Assembly (NCBI GenBank): GCA_036936605.1
Contig: JAUPFV010000002.1
Location: forward strand, 271,630,770-271,694,769
Length of the DNA stretch: 64,000 nucleotides
Source of the DNA: Limnanthes douglasii subsp. nivea
Lineage: Eukaryota > Streptophyta > Magnoliopsida > Brassicales > Limnanthaceae
Reading direction: 5' to 3'
Position numbers and translations under genes: made by a program. The notes under the pieces were generated by a model that had not been told where the DNA came from, ran no database searches, and worked only from the letters and a program-made list of their open reading frames with translations. Shown piece after piece: positions 11,163-23,337 of the stretch. The number at the start of each line of letters is the position of its first letter. Positions within the stretch are counted from its first letter, which is position 1.

Positions 11163-12180
11163 TTGATTCAAATTGTCTCATGTCATCCTTCTACTACTTC
11201 TAATCTTAAAATCATCATTCATATATTATTTTCTCAAATCATCATTTTACTCAATCGCTCCAAGATCTCAACAAATTACCCAAACAAATGCCGACAAAGG
11301 ATCCACATCACGAACAAGAGCTATGACGAAGACAAAAAAAAAGATGTCAGTCGATGTAGGCATACAAATGGAAGAAGAAATAGATGAGGATCTTAATTTT
11401 GTGATTGTAGATGACGCCAACAGTAACGTTTACGTTGTGAGATGAATTATATAGACACAGATAGATATCTAGACTTTGATAAGCTTAATGAGGTTGAAGG
11501 TACCCAAGTGTCATTTGATCATCTTAGTGATTTTGGTTGGTTTAAGTTTACGAGATTTGGTTGTAAATGGTATATAAATATAGTAGAGTAATTTTATGTA
11601 ACAACAAAAATAAAATTGGAAAATAAATCTAATATTAGGGTAGGTTGCAAAATTAATGGTGATGATTCCAAACATATTCGGACCCTAAGTCACTACCAGA
11701 TAACGTTGGTACAGTATCTAGAGAGAGAAACGCGGGATATGAAAATGTTAAAATGTATGTATTGTATATTAATTGTTCACCATCCCTCATAAAGAGAATC
11801 TCGCTTTATATAGTAAATGTAGTGGGCCAAAAACCTAGAATTGACGAATTTGGTCGAAGTGGAAGGTCTTTCAAACGATAAAAATAGGGAGCGAGTCTTA
11901 GAGACAGATTAGCATATTCCACCTCCACTGCGTCAAGAGGTAGATGAGTATCATGCACAGTTTGGTAAAATTCACATCACTCAGAGTCATATGTAGAGTG
12001 ACTTGCAGCGTTAAAATGAGTATTTGCGATTAATGGCTGAAAATATGCAGTTGCAATCGATTCATCACAATGGTATACATGATATTACTCTTCCTCCTCA
12101 ACAACATACAAATCTGACACCTCCTCATGCATCATAATTTTTTTATGATCCCAATTACACCGATGGCGTGGGTATGTGAT
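11163..12180 (+). pseudogene. Unrecognised coding relic, possibly transposon-derived
   Basis: An open run at 11173-11445 continues past a stop as YLDFDKLNEVEGTQVSFDHL and GWFKFTRFGCKWYIN. Much further on (about 11900-12150) comes a readable segment with VDEYHAQFGKIHITQSHM, YLRLMAENMQLQSIH and a Pro/Gln-rich tail. These look like one decayed protein with stops between, but I do not recognise the family. A Mutator or plant-mobile-domain origin is only a guess. Confidence 0.3.
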
Positions 12181-12371
12181 GTGCTAGTTTTTTTATATAA
12201 TTGTGTTAAACATTTTTTTTGTTATGTTGTCTAATTGTAGTGTATCGAACATCGTTATTCTTTTGTCTAGTTAATCTATTATATGGTCTTATTTATATGC
12301 ATATTAAACTCTCTCTTTTTGCTAATTAAATATTTTTTAAATTATATTTTGATATTTACCATTATACATAT

Positions 12372-12756
12372 TGTTAGGAATGAGTCGAATAGTGCATTGA
12401 CAATGTACTTTGTCTGGTACTACAGTTTTGTATCTATGATAGTGTTATTGTGCCTTGACAGTGTACTGTGTTCGGCAGTACAAATAAATGTTGTGACAAT
12501 ATATTGTTAGTCTTATCATATGAGCCCATTAGGCCCATTATCTAGTAAGTTTATTTATTCCCTATAAAGAGACTACTAGGGATACACAAAAACACAATCT
12601 GAAATCTGTAACCTTGTTCTATCATAGTGAAACACTTTTCTCTGGCGGCACCCGTGGACGTAGACAATTATCGAACCACGTTAAATCCTGTGTTCTTTTC
12701 TTTAATGTTATTTTTTTATTTGTGTTATGTTCTTGAGTCATTTGTGATAAATTGCA
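12372..12756 (+). repeat. 5' LTR of the copia element
   Basis: Begins TGTTAGGAATGAGTCG and ends TGATAAATTGCA; about 385 bp. A TATA-like CCTATAAAGAG lies near 12560. It matches 16274-16653 throughout with scattered substitutions. An internal phrase (TGCATTGACAGTGTACTGTG-like) occurs twice in each LTR. Confidence 0.85.
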
Positions 12757-12775
12757 TAGTGATTTATAATTAAAT

Positions 12776-12789
12776 TGGTATCAGAGCCA
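12776..12789 (+). other. Primer binding site, initiator tRNA-Met type
   Basis: TGGTATCAGAGCCA is the standard plant copia PBS complementary to initiator tRNA-Met. It lies about 20 bases after the LTR end, further than usual. Confidence 0.85.
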
Positions 12790-12827
12790 CGTGCTGAAAT
12801 TAGAGCTTTCGCAATTAGGGTTTCACA

Positions 12828-13423
12828 ATGGCGTCTACAACAACAGAATATATGATTAAAAAAATTGATGGGGGGTCCAGCTTTGCGTTATGGAAGATTA
12901 AACTGAAATCTTCATTGGTACCGCAAGGGCTGTGGAAGGCTGTGGAGAATAAGTTACCAGAAAATATGAAAGAAGAGGAGAAGCAAGATCTTCAAGAAAG
13001 GGCTTTATGCTAGATTTTAATGAGTGAAAAGACAATATGCTTCGTGCTGCCTATACATGGAAGAAGCTATTAGATCTTTACTCAGAGAAATCAGTAGTAA
13101 ACTGATTATACTTGAAGAAGTGTTTGTATGATTTCAGATTAAAAGAAGGTATGTTCCTAACTGAGCACTTAAATAATTTTAAATCAATTACAATGGACTT
13201 GGAGAACATAGATATCAATATTGAGGATGAGGATCAAGCTTTGTTTTTATTGAGATCGTTACTAGCTCCCTATAAAAACTCCATAGATACCATAATATAT
13301 GGTAAGGATAAGCTATCGCTAAAAGATATCAAAGGGGTACTGAAATCAAAGGATATGAGACAGTTGCAGCCAGACAATCAAGCTGAAAGGAAAGGTCTTA
13401 TGACGGGGTTGTTAGAATATTGA
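12828..13423 (+). pseudogene. Copia gag (UBN2 type), interrupted
   Basis: Starts MASTTTEYMIKKIDGGSSFA, the usual N-terminus, with ALWKIKLKSSLVPQGLW. A TAG at about 13012 and further stops break it until a clean run at 13112-13423 (LYDFRLKEGMFLTEHLNNFK, LRSLLAPYKNSIDTI) typical of the UBN2 capsid domain. The C-terminal zinc knuckle is missing. Confidence 0.8.
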
Positions 13424-13455
13424 TGTGATGGCATGTTTCTGGGTTAAATATAAAC

Positions 13456-14490
13456 TTGATTTCTCTTAGGATATTAGACTTTTGGGATTACAAGTACCAT
13501 ACAGAAGACGGTGTAATCAAAGTGACAAATGGCTCAATGGTGTGCATGAAAAGCAGTTTTCATAAGGGTCTTTACATTCTCCAATGGAGTGTTGTTATGG
13601 TCGATGCTGCAGTAGCATCATCAGGGAGTAATAGCCAAGGTAGGCAAGATCATAATCAGTTGTGGCATTGGCATCTTGGTCACATGAGTGACAAATGATT
13701 AGTTTTTTGGGAAATAGATATTTGTTGCAAGGGTATAAAGTGGAATCATTGGGATATTGTGAAACTGTGTTTTGTAAATAAACTAGGGTCAAATTTAGGA
13801 AATCGGCTGTAAAAAAGACTAAATGGACACTAGACTACACTGGACTTCATCAAAGATCAGAGCCAGATACTACATGAGTTTGATCGAGGATTATTCATGG
13901 ACGGTGTGAGTTTACTTTCTGAAAACGAGAGATGAGGCATATTAAACCTTTATCAAATGTAAGACGATTATTGAGAAGCAAACAAGAAAAAAATATTGAA
14001 CTTCTTAGGACTGATAGTGGGTTAGAATATTGCAGTTGTGAGTTCAACGAGTTCTGCGAAGCTGTGGGAATAGTTCACCATCACATTTGTTCAACAACAC
14101 CATAACAGAATGAAGTCGCAGAAAGAATTAACAAAATACTTTATGACAAGGCACGAAGTATGCTCTCGTATGCCGGTGTGGAAAAGGATTTTTGGACTGA
14201 AGCTATCAATACAGAGTGTTACTTGGTGAATCGGTCTCCATGAATGGTTATTATAGTAAAACTCCTTTTGAGATTTTGTCTGGACCGTCGGCTGATTACG
14301 AACACTTGAGGGTGTTCTATTGTCCTGCGTATGCTTATGTGAGAGATGGTAAGCTTGAGCCGAGGGTAAATAGGTGCATATTTCTAGGATATGTTATTGG
14401 ATTTAAGGGATATAGGTTTTGGTGTACCTCTCCAAAGCGTCCAGGTCCAATAATTCAACGAGTTTGCTTCAGTAGACAGTCAGAATGATG
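13456..14490 (+). pseudogene. Copia GAG-pre-integrase and integrase, decayed
   Basis: 13456-13698 holds the pre-integrase domain, with LWHWHLGHMSDK supplying the zinc-binding histidines. The integrase core follows in shifting frames: 'IEDYSWTV', 'LRTDNGLEYC'-like near 14010 (second Asp) and 'NEVAERINK' near 14110 (Glu). Then 14216-14488 gives the C-terminal part (TPFEILSGPSADYEHLRVF, CIFLGYVIGFKGYRFW). The first catalytic region and several codons are lost to stops. Confidence 0.75.
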
Positions 14491-14699
14491 TATGAGAAAT
14501 TGTCGAAATAAGATTAGTGTTGAGTAAACATGTGGAGATTGAAGTAGAATCAGTTCCTAGCGGGTCCAATAATTCAAGTGGTTCTGAGGTGGATCCAAAA
14601 CCATGAGTTGAAGCGTCAGCATCGGATGATAGTGACGATGATGCGCCCGAACCAGAACAACAACTTTATAGCATAGCATTGGGCAAAGAAAGAAGAGAT

Positions 14700-16147
14700 A
14701 TTAGACTTCCAAAAAGGTATCTGAATCTAGTTGCATATGATTTGTCATTTGCTGAAGAAGTTAAGATGCATGAACCTAGTAGCTACAGATAAGATATAGT
14801 GAGTTTAGAGGCATATCGGTGTATTGGTGCTATGGAGGAAGAGATTAAATCTCTTCATAAGAATCAAACATGGAAGCTTGTTAGCTTGCCTAAAGGACAG
14901 AAGGTAGTAGGAAGTAAATAGGTGTTCAAGAAAAAGGAAGGTAATCCACGGGATGAGGCATCTCGATCCAAGTCAAGACGGGTCGCTAAGGGTTTTACTC
15001 AAAGGGAAGGAATTGACTTCAATAAAGTATTTTCTCCAGTGGTGAAGCATAGTTCGATTCGAGTTTTGTTAGATGTGGTAGTTTTGCAATATTTAGAGCT
15101 TGATCAGCTGGATGTGAAGACTGCGTTTCTACATGGTGAATTGGATGAGCGAATCTACATGATACAATCAGAGGAATTTATCGAACCTAATATAAAGGAC
15201 AAGGTTTGTCTGCTAAAAAAGTCATTCTATGGTTTGAAATAGTCACCTAGGCAATGGTACAAACTTGATGATACATTCATGGTGTCAAAAGGGTTCACGA
15301 GAATTTCATATGACAGTTGTGTGTATTATCAAAACATTTCACATGATTCTTATGTTTACTTGTTGTTGTATGTGGATGATATGCTTATTGCTGTTTTTAG
15401 CTGTCACACATTGTGCAGATAAAGAAGCAGCTTAGTGCCAAGTTTGAGATGAAGGATCTGGGTAGAGCAAAAAAAATTCTTGGTATAGAGATTATCATGA
15501 ACAGAAGTGTAGGATCATTACATTTGTCTCAACAAAGTTATATTGAGAAAATGTTACAACGATTCAACATGTTTGATGCTACGGAAGTTAGCATTCCGTT
15601 TGCTACTCATTTCAAGTTGTCTGCAGCAGGAGCGACCAAAGACGATTATGAGTTTAAACAAATGTCGAAGGTTCCATATGCAAGTGCAGTTGATAGTATC
15701 ATATATGCTATGGTATGCACACGTCCTGATATTTCACATACGGTTAGTGTAGTTAGCAAGTACATGGGATGTTTTGGGAAAGAACACTGGCAGACAGTGA
15801 AACGGATACTTCAGTATCTTAAGAATACTGCAAACATTGGCTTAAATTTTAACAAAACCGATATTGGTGGATCGTTGAATGATGTTGCATGATCATTGGT
15901 TGGTTTTGTTGATTTTGATTTTGCAGGTGATATGGATAAAAAGATATCTCTAACAGGATATGTATTTACTCTAACTGGGAGTGCGATCAGTTGGAAAGAA
16001 CAATTGCAAACTACTGTAGCTTTGTCAACAACAGAGGCAGAGTACACGCCGGTAACACAAGCAGTTAAAGAGACAATATGGTTGCAAGGTTTGGTGTCAG
16101 ATTTGGGCTTGTATAATGACCAAGGCAGTATTAATTCGAAACTTTAG
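14700..16147 (+). pseudogene. Copia reverse transcriptase and RNase H, interrupted
   Basis: The RT opens at about 14800 and is readable at 14922-15242 (AKGFTQREGIDFNKVFSPVV, LDVKTAFLHGELDERIYM). After a TAG it continues SPRQWYK and LLLYVDDMLIA (about 15370), with the YVDD catalytic box intact. 15413-15892 covers the RT thumb/connection (MKDLGRAKKILGIEI, YASAVDSIIYAMVCTRPD). After another stop, 15896-16147 is RNase H (FAGDMDKKISLTGYVF, LSTTEAEYTPVTQA). Stops at several points make it inactive. Confidence 0.85.
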
Positions 16148-16260
16148 GGAGTGCCTAAACTGAATTGATGTTCGCACTATAGAGTGAATGCCTTAGGAGC
16201 ATTTGGTGAGCCAGAAGAAGAGAATTTTTTTTGTTGATAATGAAGAAAGGATATTCGCCT

Positions 16261-16273
16261 CGAGGGGAAGATT
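16261..16273 (+). other. Polypurine tract
   Basis: GAGGGGAAGATT-type purine run directly before the 3' LTR, as expected for plus-strand priming. Confidence 0.6.
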
Positions 16274-16653
16274 TGTTGTGAATGAGTCGAACAGTGCCTT
16301 GACAGTGTGTAGTGTCCGGCAGTAAACTTTTGTGTCTGTGATAGTTTTATTGTGCCTTGACAGTGTAGTGTGTTCAACAATACAAATAAGTGTGACAATA
16401 TATTGTTAGTCTTCTGGTATGAGCCCATTAGGCCCATTATTTAGTAAGTTTATTTATTCCTTATAAATAGACTACTAGGACTACACAAAAACACAATCTG
16501 AAATCTGTAACCCTTTTCTATCATATAGAAACATCGTTATCTGGTGGCACTCGTAGACGTAGACAATTGTCGAACCACATTAAATCCCGTATTTTTTTTA
16601 CTAATCTTTGTTTCATTTGTATTATGTGCATGAACAATTTGTGATAAATTGCA
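16274..16653 (+). repeat. 3' LTR of the copia element
   Basis: Begins TGTTGTGAATGAGTCG and ends TGATAAATTGCA; about 380 bp. It is clearly homologous to 12372-12756 but with many substitutions and small indels, indicating an old insertion. Confidence 0.85.

Positions 16654-16657
<4 letters not shown>

Positions 16658-16710
<53 letters not shown>
16658..16710. repeat. (AT)n microsatellite
   Basis: An uninterrupted AT run of about 53 bases next to the 3' LTR. A short echo of the LTR end (TATTGCATAATTA) follows it near 16722. Confidence 0.9.
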
Positions 16711-16714
<4 letters not shown>

Positions 16715-18855
16715 TTACCGTATTGCATAATTACATATAACTCGAATAACTTTTAAAATATATTTATTTTCGTTCAACTAAGTTTACCTATAAAAAACCT
16801 ATAAAAAATAAAAATAACAAATGAATAACCTAAATATTTCGTTTGTATATAAAATAATTTAATTTATTATGATAAATTATTAAATAGAACGGAGGAGACG
16901 TGAAGAAACTGATAATAATCGCAACGAGATTACTGCCCCACGTTGTTCCGACATAATTTTGGATTCTGTCATGGCAAAATTGTTTAAATCAAAACGTGAC
17001 AATTAATTTTAAACGATCCGAAACTATTTCCATCTCTAATCAACTTATGATCTATTTCCATCTTTAATCAACTTATTTTCAACTAGAGAAAGAGTTCACA
17101 ACACAGGTGTAGGAAAAATTATGTCCATGGAAGTACTAATTTGAATTTCGGTTTGACTAAAGCAAATGCGTTTCTTAGTTTCATTTACTTAGTCAAAATT
17201 ATCTAAATCTCGTCTAGTATTGTCAGCGAGGTTCAAACTTGACTTTGATTTCCACTTGCTTTTTATAGTACCGATTTATTTGTTCTGTATCTTTAATATT
17301 TAACATTTTAATATTTAACGTAAGGTAAGGTCGCATATTAATTTGGTGTATCTAAACAATTGTAAATGACTCGATCACGGATAACTGTAACTTATTATTA
17401 TAAGTCCCGATAACCATAATTTAGATTATTTTTTAGAAAAAAAAACGGCGCCGGTATTCAACGAATGTGCACTGTCTGATACAAAGATAAACTATATAAA
17501 ATAACAGGCTCAGCCAATAAAACATACGTAGAAAAACTCAAACTCGATTACAAACATGTTTTGCTAAATAGAACTCGATTACAAACCTCTCGCACTAAAC
17601 CAAATCGGCAATCATAATTTAGATTTGATATCGGATAATTGTTATTTAGCATTATAAATTTGAAGATATAAATTAATTGGAGATGTAAATCAATGACTTA
17701 AGTTATAAGAATTGTTGTTAATATATGTACTGTTTATATATATATATATATAGTTAGCGGTTGTTTCTATTCCCCACAATTTGAGAATTATTAGATTTGT
17801 GCATTGATATTACAATTTTTTAATTTAAATGAATTCTTTTTTTATTTTTTTATGACTAGTAAATATAAAATAAAATTTATATTTGTAGTGAAATGATACA
17901 CATATTATTTTGTAATTTTTTATTCCAAGTTATAAAAAAACGGTTCTTTTTAATTTATTTATATACATATACTAATATGATTATATATGTATTGATTCTC
18001 ATCCATCTTTAATTCAATACCCAACTGATTAGTGACTTCAAAAAATGTTATTTATATTTATTAAGCAATTTAAATCTTACAATATCGTCGGATAGGCAGT
18101 ACAAATAAAATTATTTTATAATTATATTCAAAGTATTCGATTCAGATTATGATCCAAATTATGATTTAAGTCAGTTTGAAATGATAAATATAGTCCTAAA
18201 TACAAGTCTGATAATTTGTATGGAAGCTGAATATGTTTAACTAAATACAAATCTCAAAACTTATATTAAAGCTAAACACATGATTTCAGTATAGGTTTAA
18301 AACGTGAAAAAAAAAATTAAAAGAACATAGAAAATCTATTGTCCAAACTTGGACAACTACAATACAATCTTATTTATGTGACAAATCAGCAATTTATAGT
18401 AATATGTCATGAGATAGAAAAAATGCACTCGTCGTAGTAATTTTTTTTAAGATGTAAGAATTGTTGTGGTGAGAATTTTAGTATCACAATGAATTTTATT
18501 TTAGTTTTTGAAATTTTATCTTTTAGTAGTTCTAAAAATGTTAGTTTTTTTCTATCGTATGAGTTGTAAATATGATTTATATAGGATAAACTAAAGATTT
18601 TGATATTTATGAGTTTGTGTTACATATTTATAGCAATTATATGTTTTAAGTTTATATATATATTTTATTTTATTATGATATGGTATGAAACATCATTTAA
18701 ACGAGTACGAATAAAACTAAATAAGAATCTTGATATGGTATAAATGAATCCAAAGTCATTAGCTAAGTAAGTTTCTTTGTTGAAGAGAGCAATTGATTAT
18801 GATTACATGTCAAGGTGCGACTATAAGCTTGGCCGCGATGGCCAAACGATAACAC
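16711..18855. other. AT-rich intergenic stretch, no gene seen
   Basis: No coding run. A TA microsatellite lies near 17733-17750. 18815-18850 ('GCTTGGCCGCGATGGCCAAA') looks like an outlying unit of the minisatellite at 20290-21050. Confidence 0.5.
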
Positions 18856-18862
18856 ATGCATG

Positions 18863-20282
18863 CAGTGGCGTAGCCAGAATTTGATCCTTATGGGGTCCTG
18901 GTTATTGTCCAAAAATGAAATAGCAGAAAATATAATTTTTTTCGGCTTTTATGCACCATGTATGATTTTTTGGTTGTTTGGTTAACTAGTTTTTTTTGTA
19001 TTCATGAATCCATTATGTATTTATTGGTTATTTTCTTTAGTATTTTACCAATTTATAATCATGAACACACCAAAGTTATCGGGTTTTGGGTCTTTTCATC
19101 TTAGTTTTTTTTTACTTATCTTCATGTATTGTGTGTGTATCTCAACACGTCTTTGATTGTGTTAAGATCTCTAGGAGTCGAGAGACGACAAATCTATGAT
19201 ATAGTCAATGTTAAAATTAGGTTCTTGTTAAAGACAAAAAAAGAAAGGGTTTAAAGTCATCCCTGAAATTTTCAAAGGCAGATATACAATCATATTAATT
19301 ATGTTTTTCTTTCTTCGCCTGAAATTTTAACATTTTGTGGTTTTGTAATTTAAATTATCTTTGAAATTTAAAGACTATGATTTAAAATATCTTCACTAGT
19401 ATATAGGACTTTGAAATTTAAAGATCACACAGAAGAATTGGTACGGTTTTATAAATGTTTCATGAAATAGTTATGATTCGAATCCGTAGTCAATTATATA
19501 TTTGATAGAATCCATAATTCGACACATCGATTATCATTAAAAAAATCTTATGTTTTAAGAATTGAATAAGAAATTTGTTTGTAATTTTGATGCACTAGTA
19601 TATAGGATTATGATTCGAATCCGTAGTCAATTATATATTTGATAGAATCCATAATTCGACACATCAATTATCATTAAAAAAATTCTTGTGTTTTAAGAAT
19701 TGAATAAGAAATTTGTTTGTAATTTTGATGCACTAGTATATAGGATTTTGAAATTTAAAAATCACACGCAAAAATTCCTACGATTTTATAAATATTTTAT
19801 GAAATAGCTATGATTCGAATCCGTAGTCAATTATGTATTTGATAGAATCGAATTCTAAATATTTTATGAAATAGCTATTATTCGAATCCGTAGTCAATTA
19901 TATATTTGATAGAATCAATAATTGTGTGTCTAAATATGGAATAATAAATAATTTTGATGTAAATATAAATACAAATTACCTGAATATAAAATAAGAAATC
20001 GTAAATATAAATAGTGCTGAGTTAGTTCATGGAGAGTGCTGACGTTCGAACCCACAACCTCTTCAATATATAAATATTTGTTAAAAAATAGGAGGTTAGT
20101 TCAATTTGTAAATACTTGTTGTTAAAATAAGAGAGTGCTGAGGTTCGAACCCACAACTTCTGGGTTCCTACCTCAGCTTTTACCACTGGGATATGATAAA
20201 TTCTAGTATTTTATTAGCTTATTAATTATATATAGATAAATCTGTTGGTTCCTAGGAACCCACAGACCCCACCGTAGGCGAA
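18863..20282. mobile_element. Probable DNA-transposon insertion of ~1.4 kb splitting a minisatellite
   Basis: It begins CAGTGGCGTAGCCAGAATTT, a phrase typical of one terminus of plant non-autonomous DNA elements, and ends with ACCCCACCGTAGGCGAA. ATGCATG stands on both sides (18856-18862 and 20283-20289), giving a likely 7-8 bp target duplication. Minisatellite-like 'GGCC..GCGAC' sequence lies on both outer flanks. The inverted termini match only in part. No transposase inside; it carries the repeats listed separately. Confidence 0.4.
19465..19945. repeat. Internal repeats of 65-200 bp spacing
   Basis: The phrase TTCGAATCCGTAGTCAATTA recurs at about 19478, 19616, 19813 and 19880, each followed by ATTTGATAGAAT. 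The first two units (about 140 bp) are nearly identical, including a 'CACTAGTATATAGGA' junction; the later ones are partial. Confidence 0.75.
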
Positions 20283-20289
20283 ATGCATG

Positions 20290-21050
20290 GTCGACGCTAA
20301 GCGCGACAAGATTGGCTTCAGTGGCTAAGCTTTCATTAGTGTTTGTCTGAGCCATACATCACGACCATAAGTTTTGTATTTTGTCCAAACCTTTGTTAGA
20401 GCCTATTCGCGTCGTACGGCTCGACCCGAAGCTTGGCATTTAAAGTAAGGTAATTAAATGGGATTGGTCGCGCGGTACGGCTCAACCAGTAGTTGGCCAT
20501 AAAATTCTAGCTATGACTAGTGTTGTTCACGCGATATAGTGAGACCTGTATCTTGACCTTTGTGACTAAGCTATAACTTGTGTCAGGTCGCGCAGGACCA
20601 CACGACAAAAGGTTTGGCTTTTGTGACCAAGCTACAGCTTGTGTATGGTCGTGTAGTGTTGCACGACAAAAGGCCTGGCCTTTATGGACAAGCCATAACG
20701 TGTGACTGGTCGTACAACATCACGCGACCAAAGTCTTGCCCTTTCTGGCCAAGTTGCACCATGTACCTAGTCGCGCAGCACCGCATGACCAAATATTTGG
20801 CCTTGGTGGCCAAGCTGCAACTTGTGCATCGTCGTGCAGTGTCGCACAACCAAAGTTTTGGCCTTTGTGGCCAAGCTACAACTTGTGCTTGGTCGCGCAT
20901 CACCGAAACGACCAAAGACTTATCCTTCGAGGCCAAGCCGTCGGTCAAACCTCGATCGTCGCGGTAATATGCGGCCATATGCTTACCCTTTGTGGCCAAG
21001 CTATTAGCCATGTCTGGTCGCACCAAAATGCGACTAGGGGCTCGGTTGTG
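20290..21050. repeat. Minisatellite with ~60-61 bp period, about ten degenerate units
   Basis: Consensus phrases per unit: 'TGGCCAAGCTACAACTTGTG', then 'TGGTCGCGCAG', then 'CGCACGACCAAAG' and 'TTGGCCTTTG'. Units start near 20573, 20633, 20694, 20755, 20816, 20877 and 20938, with more decayed ones before and after. GGTCGCGC and GCGYGACC within a unit form a dyad. Because the period is close to a multiple of three, long spurious open frames run through it on both strands. Confidence 0.85.
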
Positions 21051-21430
21051 ATAACAAAATCTCCCCAAATAATAGGCCACATATTAGCACTTGATCCCAA
21101 TCTAGGCCAGCTCAAGCCAAACACATGTTTGCATCATAAACGAGTATCTCCATATTTCAATGTCGCTGGCGTTATAAACTCCAAGTATGTCATTATGGAA
21201 ACCGTGTATGGTACCGTACAAATAAAACACTTGACAACGTATGATGACACATCCATAAAGACGTACCCAATTTTGATAAAACACCAAGAATGCTAGAAAA
21301 ATAATGGAGAAACGCATACCTAGGACACCCTCAAATCAAGACTACTATATAATGAGATGAATCATTCAGAAATTAGGTGAAAGTTAGAAAGAACGAGTGG
21401 AGGAAAAAAATAATTGCAATTGTAATCTTT
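21051..21430. other. No gene recognised
   Basis: Single-copy-looking sequence between the minisatellite and the copia relic; no motif that I can assign. Confidence 0.5.
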
Positions 21431-22440
21431 ACAATGATGCATTGCTCTCACTAAACTTGTGATGCGCACAATCCTCAACCGAGTTGACTTTACAATTAAA
21501 AGAGACTATCATATCAAGGAGTTTGTGTTACCACTAAAGTGAAGCCTGATTGAGCCCATAAATGGATTTATTAAGCCTGTAAACCAGATTCTTTGTATTA
21601 TCTACTACAAAGTATTCTGATTGCACCATATAAATCGTTTCATCAATATTACCCTGAGAAACGCGTTCTTTACATCTATTTAATGAACTCTAGATCAAAG
21701 TGTGCAACTAATATCATTATCATTTTAAAGTAATCCTTCATTGATACCGGAGATAAGGTTTCTTTAAAATCAATCCATTCACGCTGAGTATAATCTTTCG
21801 CTACAAAGCCTGCTTTATGTATTTCCACATTACCCAGATAATTGCGTTTGGTTTTGTAAGCTCACTTACAACCGATCACTTTTTTCCCTTAAGGTAATAG
21901 GATAAGTTCTCATAACATCTTGCATTGATTTATATTCCTCTGTTATAGCGCCAGTCTATTTCCGAGATTCAAAGCTTTCTATGGCATGTTTGTAGGATGA
22001 AGGATTATCTACAGTTCCAACACATGACTGATCATGTTCACAAAAGTATACTATAAAATTTGGTTGCATGATATTTTTATTTTATCTCGTGGACCTTCTA
22101 AAGGGCATATTTACCTTTTGTTGCACTTCTTGAGGAGGTAGAGTTTGATATTTCTGAACACTATCATTTTGATCTTCTCGTGGAAGATTACCATGAGGTT
22201 TCTCTTGTTTTAATTGCACCATAACTATATCCTGTTTAGAAACCTCAAGTGAGACATCAATGTTATTCTGAGTATCACCTTGTTCAACGGGACCAAAATG
22301 ATTGACATAATATCTAAATCTTCTGATACTTGAGTATCATTCTTAAAACCTTCATGAATCTGTAGATATTCTTTCTCAAAATAAACATTAATTCCCCTAT
22401 TTTCCCCGCTCAAACTCAACATCCTCTAAAAAAAATTCAT
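21430..22440 (-). pseudogene. Copia reverse transcriptase, N-terminal half, truncated
   Basis: With frame changes, the minus strand gives NIDETIYMVQSEYFV, LVYRLNKSIYGLNQAS and then a decayed VEDCAHHKF. These are the palm-region blocks preceding the catalytic YVDD, which is absent because the sequence changes character at about 21430. The segment 22422-22225 (MLSLSGENRGINVYFEKEYL) is the variable linker between integrase and RT. Confidence 0.7.
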
Positions 22441-22444
22441 TCTC

Positions 22445-23103
22445 GTTTTAAATATATTACGAATAAGATGATCATAAAATTTAAAATCCATTGAGTATTC
22501 AGAATAACCAATGAAAAAACACCTAGTTGTGTTTTGGTCCAGTTTCTTTCCCAGAGGTTTATATGTCATTCCCTTAGTTAGACATCCCCATATACTCAGA
22601 TACTTTAAATTGGGTCTACGCTCATCCTAAAGCTCATATAGGGTTCTAACATTTACTTTAGTGGGTACTCTGTTGAGTTTGTAAGTGGCACATTTGATAG
22701 TTTCCCCCCAAAGAGATAGTGGTAGAGATGAGTTATCTATCTTACTTCGAACCATATATTTTAATGTACGATTTTGTTTCTCATATACATCATTTGTAGG
22801 GGATGAACCAGACATTGTGTATTGAGGGCCAATGTTATACTTCTCTAGGTTAATTTGTAAATGGTCATTGACGTTGTTTTCCCAATCCATCATATCTACA
22901 ATAGTATTCACCACTACGATCAGATCTAACACTCTTAATTCTCTTAGCAAGTTGGTTTTTGAATTTGTTCCTAAAATCTTTAAGTTTGTATAGGGTCTCA
23001 GACTTCTCACGAAAAAGATAAAGGTACCTGAACCAAGAGAAGTCAGCGATAGATGATATGAACTATCGTTGCTCGTTGTATGATTCTTTTGGAAAATATC
23101 CAT
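22445..23103 (-). pseudogene. Copia integrase, decayed
   Basis: 23103-22627 encodes the integrase core: SGSSPTNDVYEKQNRTLKYM contains the catalytic Glu region, and LPLSLWGETIKCATYKLNR follows. Past a stop the frame goes on with LKYLSIWGCLTKGMTYKPLG, LDQNTTRCFFIGYSEYS and FKFYDH, the usual C-terminal region of copia integrase. The Asp regions are degraded. Confidence 0.75.
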
Positions 23104-23337
23104 ATATATCGGTACGTATCAATTCTAAGACTTCAGTCGCTCTATATGCCCCTACTTTTTTTGTTTTGGTTTGTTACCCTTTAATACACTCGATACATGT
23201 ACAAAAATCATAGTAATCTAGATGACCCAATAAACCTTCAACTACAATCTTGTTCATCCTAGCTTTGGATATATAATCTAACTACTTGTGCTACAGTTTA
23301 GAGGATTTTTCAGACTTATTTGGTATACATTATGCAT

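Larger units (their letters stand above)
12372..16653 (+). mobile_element. Ty1/copia retrotransposon (Tork/TNT1-like), dead, both LTRs present
   Basis: Flanked by related LTRs of 385 and 380 bp, with a tRNA-Met-type PBS after the 5' LTR and a purine tract before the 3' LTR. Domain order gag, GAG-pre-integrase, integrase, RT, RNase H is that of copia. Reading is broken by many stops, and a deletion removed the zinc knuckle and protease. The flanks (CATAT left, TAATT right) do not give a convincing target duplication, probably because a TA microsatellite grew at the right edge. Confidence 0.85.

Noticed and set aside
12776..12789. tRNA-Met gene fragment
   Set aside because: It is the copia primer binding site, complementary to the tRNA 3' end only.
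20578..21296. Long overlapping open frames on both strands
   Set aside because: By-product of the ~60 bp minisatellite, whose period is a multiple of three.
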